Source: Biomphalaria glabrata (Eukaryota > Mollusca > Gastropoda > Planorbidae). From it: a DNA stretch of 64,000 nucleotides. The stretch lies in assembly GCF_947242115.1 (NCBI RefSeq), contig NC_074712.1, forward strand, positions 45,513,838 to 45,577,837, read 5' to 3'. Shown here one piece after another: positions 26,983-37,898 of the stretch. The notes beneath the pieces were generated by a model that saw nothing but the letters and a program-made list of their open reading frames with translations, was not told the origin of the DNA and did not search any database. Made by a program: the position numbers and the translations under genes. Every line of letters starts with the position of its first letter. The stretch's first letter is position 1.

Positions 26983-27246
26983 AAAAAAAAAAAAGTTCCC
27001 CTTTCAGACCTTGTGGTCTATAGAGTCATCTGTTTCTGTGGCCTACTGTTAACGTGGGTGTCATGTGGCCAGCACAACGACCAACCGCCTTTACTTTTCC
27101 CCAACTATTGTCGGGTACCCATTAGAGCTGGGTGGACTCAGAGGCGCCCGAAGATCCCAAAATTAAAAATCCCAGTCTTCACCAGGATTCGAACCTCAGA
27201 CCCCGGTACAGAAGCCAAGCGCTTTACCGCTCAGCCACTGCACCTC
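26983..27246 (-). mobile_element. tRNA-derived SINE (family 1), near intact, with 13-bp target duplication
   Basis: Read on the minus strand it begins GGAGGTGCAGTGGCTGAGCG, with A-box TGGCTGAGCGG and B-box GGTTCGAATCC spaced as in a tRNA. A body of about 180 bp follows, then an A-rich tail. Perfect direct repeats CAAATGATGGTGT flank it at 26970-26982 and 27247-27259, the mark of LINE-mediated insertion. Perfect flanks and intact pol III boxes point to a young insertion. Related copies or fragments are at 61470-61689, 10075-10200, 12740-12780 and 55806-55836. Confidence 0.9.
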
Positions 27247-27442
27247 CAAATGATGGTGTGATTATAGTTTAATTTAATATGGTGTAGACACAATAATACT
27301 CACAAGATACATAATTTCCAGTGCTTATATATCAATATATATGTTATACCTAATAAACAGTAAAAATACTAAACAAAAAAACAACAACAACAAACAAAAC
27401 AATATTAGTTTAAAACCTCCTGGAGAAAATGCTAACACTTAC

Positions 27443-27507
27443 CTTTAAGATTACAATTAAGACAAGTCTTTCAATATTTTTAGATATTATTGCTGTGCCA
27501 TTTTATC
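27443..27507 (-). other. Candidate non-coding 5' UTR exon of GBF1
   Basis: On the minus strand the segment is bounded by an acceptor (ATATTACAG) and a consensus donor (CTTAAAG then GTAAGTG). All three frames contain stops, including a short ATG-GCA-CAG-CAA-TAA frame, so it is not coding. GBF1's start codon sits exactly at a splice acceptor about 1 kb downstream, so an upstream UTR exon is required. This is the best candidate I see. Confidence 0.3.
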
Positions 27508-28279
27508 CTGTAATATAATTCATTGTCATGTAAATATTAACTCATATTATATACTAGTCCTATGCGTAAGCTTGTGAAAATATTTGAAATATAATGCATC
27601 AAAAAATTTTCTCTATATATAGATATATAAAGGGTGGCCTAAAGTAGGTTTACGTAAACTATTTATTAGAAAATTTAACACTAGGTCACTAGAACAGCGC
27701 ATAATTTGTTATACATGTTAACATACTGTACAAGAAAAAGCTGTTTATAATGTTAGTAAGATTTATACTCTGAAAAATGTTTTATATTGGTAATACTAAG
27801 AAAGTAACTACATATACACAAACATATATCTATATATATATTATATATAAGGCATACTTTATCTAATTTTATAAGCATTGCGGGATTTCGAAATTAGGTT
27901 TTCAGAGACAACAGCATTGCATTAAACGGCCCTGCTGATGGTGTTAGGGTGATAAAAATAACTGTCCCTGACAATTTCTCCCAAACCAAGATAGAATTAA
28001 AAGGTTAACAAAAACACTAGTAAATGAAGTAATATATTAGATTTTAGGTTTTAATTAACTCCCCTGATATATTTAGCATTCTTAGTAGAGACATGAAACA
28101 CACAATATGAAATGTACAAAATATGGGAATTTCATAATAATTGTTCATTTATTATTACACCTAGATATATTTAGTTTTTAGTCTGTGTAACTGGTTTGTG
28201 TGTACCATGGATAAGATCTATAGGGTAAAAGCAATATTAGTTTTAGTTGTTTTTTTTTGTTACTCTTAATACTGTACAT

Positions 28280-28960
28280 TTTTCTGTTTGGAAAGACATG
28301 CTCCAAGTCGGTTCTCATTCTGTAATTCTAGTTCTCTTTGTATAATTTCTGTATCTTGTGTTTTTTTTTTTTTTTTTTTTATTGTTCTATATAATATGCA
28401 ATCATGTGCAAATACTCTGAATTTAGTTGTGTTATACATCTAAATTTCCTAAAGCCATGTTGGTATGGAGTACGGACATTATGTCTAATTGGTTTATGGT
28501 GGTGCTACGGCTTTTATGTTCTAGGATTTTACATGTGATTGTGGTTATTGATATTGGTGTGTAGTCTTCTAGGTCAGATTTTTCTACTTTCTTAAATAGG
28601 TGAGTGACATTAGCTATTTCCAGTCCCTCTGTACTGAGATGCCTGAAAAAGTATTTTGAACTTTGGTGGTGCTTAGTTCTTTGAGTAATCTAGCTGGAAT
28701 ATTATCAGGTCCAGAAGCTTTATTCGGTTTTATGATGGCTAATAGTTTTTGGATCCCTCTTTCTTGTACATCTTATATCTCCTATGTTTTTGACTTGGTT
28801 TAAATTAAGTAATATATCTTTGTCTGCTGGGAATGAGAATGATGATGCAAAGTATTTAGTTTCTAAGTTTAGTTTCAAAATCATTATGTGTAAAATTTAT
28901 CTTCTCCTTTAAATGGTGCTATTCCTCAAATTCCTTTTTCTCAGATTTAATATATGACCA
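28280..28960 (-). mobile_element. Decayed LINE reverse transcriptase fragment
   Basis: The minus strand gives AIIKPNKASGPDNIPARLL, the conserved start of LINE reverse transcriptases. Further on it gives GLEIANVTHLFKKVEKSDLE, then YTPISI, parallel to the family's TPIFKKGDKSDxxNYRPISL. Frameshifts and stops are frequent. The catalytic box was not found. It is probably a CR1/Jockey-group relic. Confidence 0.65.
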
Positions 28961-29299
28961 TACTCCTTTCCTTATTATGTATTAACTCTGCAGCTGTCTG
29001 CTTACTTTTTGGGTTAGGTACAGTGTTAAATTTTAATACACTATAGATACTTTTTTTAAAACTCTTTCTAGAACTGCCTTAGTTTCTTTAACAAAAAAAT
29101 ATAACTAGGTTTTCCTTCTGTTTGCAAAGTTTCTTTAATTTAATATTTAATTAATATTAAATGTAATATTTTTTAAGAGTATTTAGTTGGAATTTGATTT
29201 TTCTATAATTCTTAATATATTGCCTTTAATAACATTCCAGAGGTCATTTGTGCATTAAAAATACATTTTATTTACATTACAAGATTAAAACTATAGCCT

Positions 29300-30300
29300 A
29301 TAATAGGATTAAAACTATATATATATAGACTAGTCTCAATATCATTATTGCGAAGAATAGATTTAATCTAGAATCTAGACATTCTAGAATTTCAAGATCT
29401 TGATATAAAAACAAATTCACATTAATATCCCATTATAATTATAAAATACATCATTTCTCATCTAATAAAGCATAGGGTAGGGACATAAATTATGAATCAA
29501 TTCAAGATACACAGATACTACTCTAGACTTATTCAAGTACCGATACTAATCTAGAATTTATATCATCTTCTAGATCTAGTTATATAAATAAATATTAGTA
29601 GTAAATCTAGATCTAATCTATACATGAATTAAGATACATTGATACTAGAGACTTATTCAACTACCAATATTTATCTAGCATTTATTTTATATCATCTACT
29701 AGATCTAGCTCATCTAGTTGTATTAGTATTAGTTATTAAATCTAGACTAATTAGATTAAGACTAGTCACTAGATGTAGCACGCTGGTCTATTCTTTTTTC
29801 TATTCACTAGAGTAGTAGAGTAGGTAAGGCCAGTCATGGTCTGTACAACTACATTATACATACTAACATAGTGACCATACATCGGTTATAATACTAGTTA
29901 TAGTGTGAATAGTCTTCAATAGACTGGCATAGCCTATAATTTAATAATAATTTAATTATAGATCTAAGAAATAAAGATAGAGTTCATTAAGTTCATAAGA
30001 ATAAGATGATATATAAGTCATAATCATGATAATGAATAAATAAATGATTGAATCATTGAATGATTGATAAGTAAGTAAGTAGACTAGATGAGTAGATCAA
30101 GTTTGATCAACAATCAAGTTGAGGACTGAAGCCTGAAGGTGTCATATTCTCATAAACATTACCAGTATGTATGGTATGTTTAAAACTTCAATAGATCTAG
30201 ATACACCCTTAATCTAGTCCAATAGACTCCAGTGCTGGGTTAGTCTTTTGATTTAGTTCAAGATCTACATCTTATAGATATCTAGATTCTATCTAGACTA
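29300..30300. repeat. Palindrome-dense AT-rich DNA (TCTAGA/AGATCT)
   Basis: Very frequent CTAG, TCTAGA and AGATCT words with TTAGTATTAG-like iterations and no coding content. The same texture recurs at 31030-31930, 56700-57420 and 58140-58880. Confidence 0.5.
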
Positions 30301-30795
30301 GTAATAATATGACGTGGTAATCAATGCGCGTAAGATGTCGCTGGCACGACAGCAAGGGACATAACTATGAAAATTGGTGGTGTTGGTCTCATAGTCTGTG
30401 GTTGGTCTATTACTAGTCTATTAGCCATACTTTTACAATAGTTTTACAGTTCTAAGTAATGAGAAGATGTGAAATCGATTTAATCAGATGCTACGTTATA
30501 CTATAATCTAAAAGATTTAATTGTGTTAATATTTAAATAAATATGTATTAGTTATAGATTATTCAATTTTTTTGTTCAGCTTTTTACAGTTTGCTTTTAA
30601 TAGAATTTGTTATAGATCATAGATCTAAACAACTTATTCTACATCTAAATTGATCAAAATCTGGTAATTAGTTTAAATACTGCTCAAACTGCATTGCTTC
30701 GAAAAACTAAATTTCTTATAGTGTTGACAAACGATAGATAATAGTCTGGTATCACCGAGATCGAGAACTGTTTCGCCAATTTGGATTTAATCTCC

Positions 30796-30801
30796 ATGTA
30801 A
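30796..30801 (+). promoter_or_regulatory. Start-stop minimal upstream ORF in the presumed LAMTOR3 leader
   Basis: ATGTAA lies 20 nt upstream of the LAMTOR3 start codon. AUG-stop elements can hold ribosomes in other mRNAs. Whether it lies in the mature transcript depends on an unmapped start site. Confidence 0.4.
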
Positions 30802-30821
30802 ATAACTTGCAAGCTAGAGCA

Positions 30822-33800
30822 ATGACTGAGGTTAGTAATATTAGAATTAAAAATTAGTCCATAACAGTCTGATCCTCATGTAATTCACTAAATAGATTAT
30901 GATTAATAATTATATAATTATTATTTTTTATTAAATAATGATTACAGTTTGAGTTTCGAGTTTGAGTTACACGGTTTTACGGGTTTACACATCTGATCAG
31001 TGGATATCACATCACATGACTCACTAGCCTAGGCTAAGTAGTAGGTCTCGCGGTCTACTCCAACTAGTTAGTGTACCACTACGTTAGTGTACCACTACGA
31101 CACTACTTGACTAGATTAGAGTGTATATAATTATTATAATTATATAAGTCTCTAAGTAATACTATTCTAGACTAGATAAGTAGATCTAACTAGTTACTAG
31201 ACTTAAGTTACTACTACTAGTCACACTAGTGTAGATGATATCTTTAATTATACTTGTCTAGAAATACAAATAGTAAAAAAAAAAAATAGTCTAGATCTAG
31301 CTAGAATTAGAATGGATAACATAATGATTTAAACATAATTTATAATTTAAATAATTAAACATAATAATAAGAATTCAATGAATAACATAGACTATAGTGA
31401 CTAGTCAGTATTGTAGTATAAAATATAAGTAAAAAAGAAATTTCAGTGACCACACTCTAGACTCTAGTCTAGATCTTTTCTATTCAATTATACTAGAGAG
31501 TCTATAGAGTCTAGACCTAAGTTAAGTCTAGAGTCCAGAGATAGCACTATCAGTAACTTAGCAGTTATAGTTTAGAATAATAGAGTGTAGAGTAACTTAG
31601 ACGGTCTAAGTCTAGTGTAGTGAGTAGTGAATAGAATCTAGCACTAGAGTGTGACTAGAGTGACTAGACTACTAGACAAAATCTAGATCTAGGACTAGAG
31701 CCATAGAGTGACTAGACTAGAGCTGTATACTATATATTATATAAGCATATATATAAATATAACTATTGAATGTATATAGATCTAAACAAGTAGATTAAAC
31801 TCACTAGATCTAGATTACTATAGATTATAAAATATATTAGAAGATAGTCTGGCTGACTGGATCTAGTAATTAAGCAATAGTAAAAATAGTATTATAATTA
31901 TAGTAAGTATACTATATATATATATATGAGTGTTTCTCTAGTACTGTTGACCAATAGGTTCACTAAAACGTCTATAACTCAAAAACTTCTTATTAAATGT
32001 CACAATTTTATTTTCATTGCACTTAGAGATGGTTTATGTATAAATTGAAATATTTTGAGCTTGAAAGGTGCATAGTGGAATTTTAAAATTGTAGAAAATG
32101 TCTGAAAAAGTGCACAAAATGGCATCTTTTGATGTAACATGGAACACCTGGCTTAGGTTGAAGTAATATTCTACTAAAAGCAAGGATTATTGAGCAGACA
32201 TTTTTGTTGAAATAGGTTAACAATATAATGTTATTGCATTATCTATATCTTTTTATTTTATATTTACTTTGGTATTACTTACATGTCGCCGTGAAAAGTG
32301 CATCACATGGTGTCCCACTAAATTTGAAATTTTAAACCTTTATCAATTGTAAACAAAGTAAAGGATTCTGCTCCAAATTGTGTTTCTGTTACTAAAAGCA
32401 TCAATGATTAATTTACACAGTGTAATTTTTCTTTGAAACTGTAAAAATTTATATAATTTTAGTAAAATAGGTCTTGGTGTCCCAGGTGAAGCACCTCAAA
32501 CGAGCTTGACAAAAAGAACAATATTGTTTTAAACAAAGTTATTAATGTGATGGGAATTACTTATCTCTGATACTGCTTAGTACATAATTAGATCAATTTT
32601 GGGGGGAAAAGGCTACATATATAAATTAACAGGAGACATTAATAGACATGGTGTCCCACATTTTTTCACTGTAGCACCCGAAACACTGCATGTTGAATCA
32701 TACCAGAAAATCTCAGAAATCTAGATATAAGTATTTTTCTCACCAAAGTTTAGAATTATAATGAGAATTAAGCTTATTATTATCAAGTTTGAACTAGAAT
32801 GTAAGAATACTATTTTTTAATCTAAGTTAATGTAAACCTTATTGTTTTATCATTGTTTGTGGTGCTTCACAGGACACTAAAGAAGTCTTGATCAAGATAA
32901 AGGTCTTGTGTAGGTTTAAATCTACTCTATATTTCAATTTATATGTAAATCTAGTTTTGGATCTTGTTCTTGGTGCATTGAAAGTCAGAAAGCTGCACCT
33001 TTTAGTTTATGATTAGGTCATGTTTGAGGCAGTTATGTCTAATATATATATTTAAAGGATTGTTGAACACACACACACAAATGCCTAGTACATTTATATG
33101 TGGTTATAGAAAACTATTTTGTGAATCACTAATAAAAGAATAATTGGTAATGTATTTACAGACTTTTAAAAAATTGTATTTCAGCATGTATTAACAAAAA
33201 AATCTGTATATTTCATATTGGTGTCCCGTTGTAGCGCTCGCAACATCTTGTGATATAATAGTCATGTTATGCTTGAATTATCGTTGAGACATTGCAGCAA
33301 CTTATAGTCTATATATTTAGCTATAATGCAAGTATAGCATAAATTCTATTTTCTTATAAAAAATCTTATTTTAAAAACTTTTACCAGTAGTGTTACAAGT
33401 GTTACAGTGTCCCATTTTTTAAATTGAGCGCAAACCTAACGTAAGTGCTCAAAAACTTCAATTTCTCTATCTAGCTGCTTAATACAATAGAAAGATTCAA
33501 ATTATGCTAAAAAAGCAAACAAATTAACAGTTAGTTGTACTTTAATCATCAATGGTGTCCCACTGATGCACCTGAAATGCAAAAGTGGGTACCCTTTTTC
33601 CAGCACTGCTGAGGAAATGTGTGAATTCCAATTCATTTTCTATTGATAAATTCTTAAAGTACAATGGGTAAAGAAGTGAATACACTTAAAATGAAACCAA
33701 AAACTTCCACTTAATTTTTGGCCTAATTTGACACTTTTTGATACCAGTACTGGAGAAACACTCATATATAGAATACTTATAATAATTACTTATAAAAATT

Positions 33801-36800
33801 AATATATATATACACATGAATAGACAGTATCTATCTATCTCTTGATTAGTTAGGATTAGGTGTATAGTGTCATGGCTGTGCTGTAGAGAGCTGTTTATTG
33901 TCGCCACAATCATACGACATATTTATGGATTCAGAGCTTCCCATAAATCTATTCAACTCACTATTTGGATTACGGTACACAGCCCTGAATATAATTTTCT
34001 TGAGTTTAATACTTTTAAACTCAGTTCAATAAAATAAGTAATTCAGAATATAAACCACAATAAATTGACTAACGTAAAATAGTATGGCTGAAATAGTACA
34101 CTTACAGTGAAATTGCTGGTGATCCATAATAATCCAGCAATCAATGAACACACTAAATAATCCATGTAGAATAATGACTAGCGACTATGACCAATTACTC
34201 TCTAGCTAGCTCTACCCTTAAATAGTAGTACCGCCTGGTTTCTTTACATCACTGATAGTAAATTCTACAAGCTTTTATCATGACCCTACATCATAGTTTA
34301 TTTAAATTGAAGCTATGTAGAAGGATCGCATGCACATCCAATGTAACCTAATAATATAGATAATTCATGTACTACTGGTCAGTCTTTATTGTGTTGTGGC
34401 AAGTGTGACATTATACATACACACATGACACTACATATAGATTTCGATGATCTAAAAGGCTTAAAGTTAATAAAATGACTGTCTTCATGTTGAGTGTAGC
34501 TGTGACCTTTTGGTCTTGATATAGAAAGAAAATGAAAGTAAATAGTCTAGCTAGAAATCATAAGATGCTTAATTATGCTTATTATTCTTTTTTAAAAAAT
34601 CTTAAAAAAAAAAGTGTCAGCTTTGAATTTTTTGCCAAGACATCTTATAAATGTAAACTTTTTTTTTCAATTCCTTGTAGGAGTTAAAAGCCTATCTTAA
34701 CAAGCTAATGGGAACGTAAGTAGTGATAAGTATATTTTAATAAACGTTTTTATTATTAAGACTTAATCCTGTAATATAAATCATTCTCATTAAATATTAA
34801 CTCATACACTTGTCCTATGCTTAAGATTGTAAATATTTACTATTTTTTTACTATACTATTTTATTTACTATTAATATTCATTTACAATTTAAAACCTTGT
34901 ACGTTTTTATGGGAAAGATCTTACGTAAATAGTTGTAAAACACTACAGTACATGCAGTGTTGTTCTGACCATACTATGAATTTACATCTTCATACAGAGT
35001 GCCTTGAAATTCACTCCCACAATTATTGAATTTGTTTGTTTGTGTACATTAAATTACTATTATAATAATCAAGAGTATTATTGAAAAAAAAAAGCTAAAT
35101 AAATGCCATTTTACAATTTATTTAAGAGTGGAGGGTCTCCATGCTATAGCTGTGACAGACAGAGATGGTGTAGTCATTGTTAAAGGTAGGAAATATCTGA
35201 TTTGTGTAATTGTAGAGCTTTGTTTGTCTATGGCTTTAATGTAATTAAATATTGTTAGATTAATAGTTAAGTATTATTATTATTTCTGTTTTAGTTGCTG
35301 GTCAAATGGCACCTGATACTGCATTGCGCCCTCCATTTTTATCTGTTTTCGGGGTGATGACAGAACAGGCTGGTAAAATGGGAATGGGGACCAATAAACG
35401 CATCATCAATTTCTATGACAGATATCAGGTACTTATATAACATGTAGTCAGAAAGAATGTATGAATATGGCTGGTTTAAAAAAAAAAAATTGTTATAATG
35501 CCTCACTTAAGATGGATTCTATGAAATGTCATTATATTTAAGAGATCATTCCGTCAACTCACAGAATCTGTGTGTATGTTGGTCTACTTGACTTAATCCT
35601 GTGCACTCCTAATGGGGGGGGGGGGGGGAGAGCATAGGGCCGCAACCACACCTCTCCACCAAACTCGGTTCTGATCAGCTTTCTTTATCTGCTTCCATGT
35701 CACTCCAGTACCCTCAGCTTCACTGATGACTGACCTCTTCCAGGTTTGCTTGGGTCTGCCTACTTTCCTCTTTCCTTGCGGATTCCAATCAAGTGCTTGC
35801 CTTGCAACATTGGTAGCTGGTTTTCACAGGGTGATGTCTTGGACTACAGGCTTTTGTCTAGTTCTTTCTCACAAATTTACAGTAATCTTTTATGGCCACC
35901 TAATTCCTAATATTCAGCATAGGCATCTGTTAACAAAGGTCTGGAGCTTTTCCATATTTGTTTTAGTGACTCTCTTTGTTTCTGAACTGTATAAAAAAAA
36001 AAAAGTAAAAGCTTCTGCTTATTCTCTTAAAGCATTTGTCTATATTTAGGTTTTTACACCATTTACAATATCAATTTGTGCTAGCTTATATCACTGTAAT
36101 TTAGATGAATGATGAGACTTGCTTCAATACTATTCTTTAGGTACTTTTAAATCTGCCAGGAAAGGAGTCTCACTGTTAAGCAAAGCATACATTACTTTAA
36201 AAAATAATGCTTCAATGTTCATGAACTGCAGCCATAATCAGAAAAAATAATGATACTCCTCAACTAAGTCATATTATTTCAGTATTCCATGCCTAGATAT
36301 GATGCTCAATTACTATACTAGTATACTAAATAATGTTCATTTATTCTACACACTTCTGGAGACAAAAGCTCATATAAAGTTCAAAGCATGCTTTTATTGC
36401 CAGTTTTATCTCAAAATATTTATTCAATCTTTCTCTTTTACTTTTTAATGAAATAAAAACAACATTAATAATACAGTTGCCATTTAGCTTCCATAATTAC
36501 CTTAAATTAAAATATTTTTGGGGTTGCATGGTTATTGCATCACTAAAGGCTGACTAAAAAACTAATTTCCAGATGTTTATAATCAACTAATTGACTTCTT
36601 GTGAGATTGTCAACACTATACTATAATCAAATCCTTAAACATTCCCTACTGTGCAGAAATGTAAAAAAATCAAAGGCACTGTTACATTAGTCTCAAAAAT
36701 ATCTCAAGAGTAAACTTTTCATTAGCCTTAACAGAGCAGAGGTTTGGTTTAATGGTTTAAGATTTGCCTATTGATTGACATTTAACTGTTGCTGAAAATA

Positions 36801-37898
36801 ACTTGTCTTATCTAAAATGTGAAAATTATTAGATTGAGATAGTGACTTAAAGAATTAGTATAAGTATTACACCATTAACAATTTTTTTGTCTACATTCAT
36901 AAGAAAGCTAAAAATATTTTAGAAATAAAAAATCACCCTTTGGTCAGGATTTTGTGATTTTACCATCTCTAAAGAGATACAAGACACCGATAGCAAAGAC
37001 AAACACACAAAAACTCTTTTGTTCCCCTGGCAATTAAATCATTAAATACAATTAACTATCTGATATAAACATTTCACATGTAAATTATGAGTGAGGCTGG
37101 TGTGAATGTATATTTTGCTTGATATTATGCACAAATTGTAAGAAAAATTTCCTTATAAAATTATTATTAATATTAAAATATGCAATTACTTTTTTAATGG
37201 AACTTAGTAAATATGAATAACATATCTGAGGAACATTTCTAAGAAAAACACTACATATAAACATTTTTCTTGTTGTTAATAGTTATATTTCTGTTACAGA
37301 CGATACAAGTAAATTATCACCCATTGCTGCTTCATTTTATTGCAGACACTAATGCCAACACTGGTAAGACTATATCACTTTTATATATATTTTGGTTTTC
37401 CCCTTCAATTTTATATCGTTCGTTATGTTTTCTCATATTTTTGTGTTTACCTGTTTACCAGCCACTGATCAGTATTAAGCCTTGTGACCCAATAATAAAA
37501 GAAGCCTTGATCCTAGGGAGCTCATCACACTATAATTGAACATATTTGATAGTTAAGCTAGAAACGTAGTATAAAAGACTCTAGCCAGAGGAGGAGGCTC
37601 AGTGTTGGAGCTAGCAAGTAGACACTATTCATTGTTTTGCCTGTTTAGGTTATATTTTTGGAAAAAAAAACTAAAATTTTATTTGAGAATAAAGAACTCC
37701 TACCTATGTTGCTTTGTGCAACAAAATCTGATAGTTTTAAATGTATTAATAGTTTTAGTAATTCTCATCAATCAGTTTTAGGATGTTTCATTATTTTTTA
37801 AACTATGTTATTTTATTTCAATAGGTCTTATATTGGAACTGGAAAATGAGCTTGAAGATGTGTTAAAAGATATCAGCAAAGTGGTTGGTATGATGTAA
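30822..37898 (+). CDS. LAMTOR3: LAMTOR3 (MP1/MAPKSP1), Ragulator complex roadblock subunit
   Basis: A roadblock/LC7 scaffold that pairs with LAMTOR2 in Ragulator on late endosomes and lysosomes, serving mTORC1 activation by Rag GTPases and MEK1/ERK signalling. Coding exons are 30822-30830, 34681-34715, 35127-35185, 35295-35428, 37300-37363 and 37825-37898. They total 375 nt, 124 aa, the same length as human. Recognisable blocks are VEGLHAIAVTDRDGV, ALRPPFLSVF, KMGMGTNKRIINFYDRYQ and a C-terminal LILELENELEDVL helix. All junctions keep frame with GT-AG signals. The first coding exon holds only ATG ACT GAG and is separated by a 3.85-kb intron carrying a transposable element. That exon rests on the splice signal and on restoring the family length, so it is the least certain part. 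AATAAA at 37926-37931 is a plausible polyadenylation signal. Confidence 0.93.
31928..33763. mobile_element. TIR-bounded 1.84-kb element with an internal GGTGTCCCA motif array
   Basis: The left end GAGTGTTTCTCTAGTACTG (31928-31946) and the right end CAGTACTGGAGAAACACTC (33745-33763) are inverted complements with one mismatch. TATA-rich flanks on both sides are compatible with TA target duplication. Inside, GGTGTCCC or AGTGTCCC recurs near 32308, 32474, 32648, 33219, 33403 and 33553. At several sites GCACC(T/C)xxAA follows after roughly 5-20 bp. No transposase reading frame is visible, so it is non-autonomous. It sits in LAMTOR3 intron 1. The superfamily is unassigned. Confidence 0.7.
34106..34165 (-). 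other. Possible isolated first coding exon of an unknown membrane protein
   Basis: A minus-strand ATG opens MDYLVCSLIAGLLWITSNFT, a hydrophobic segment of 20 codons ending exactly at a consensus donor (CACT then GTAAGTG). It weakly resembles the first helix of TMEM234-like proteins (LxxLVAxLWGxTNP). No downstream exons were found on this strand, so it may be coincidence. Confidence 0.15.
35610..35965 (-). mobile_element. LINE C-terminal fragment in LAMTOR3 intron 4
   Basis: The minus strand reads KRKVGRPKQTWKRSVISEAE, then GTGVTWKQIKKADQNRVWWR and GVVAALCSP. This is the characteristic last segment of many LINE polyproteins (NRVxWRxLVxALCS). A poly-G run follows. Only this C-terminal piece is recognisable. 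Confidence 0.65.

Larger units (their letters stand above)
26444..30821. other. GBF1/LAMTOR3 divergent intergenic region
   Basis: This 4.4-kb spacer lies between the two start codons. It contains a recent SINE (26983-27246), a possible non-coding exon (27443-27507), a decayed LINE (about 28280-28960) and palindrome-rich AT DNA (29300-30300). Promoters for both genes should lie here. A TGACGTGG sequence (CRE/UPRE-like) is at 30310-30317 in a locally CpG-containing stretch, without functional proof. Confidence 0.6.

Noticed and set aside
27180-27246. Possible tRNA gene
   Set aside because: The A and B boxes are intact, but the sequence continues into a SINE body with an A-rich tail and target duplication. 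It is a SINE head, not a functional tRNA.
33686-33913. 75-residue minus-strand ORF spanning the right end of the TIR element
   Set aside because: It crosses the element boundary and has no recognisable domain, so it is a chance frame.
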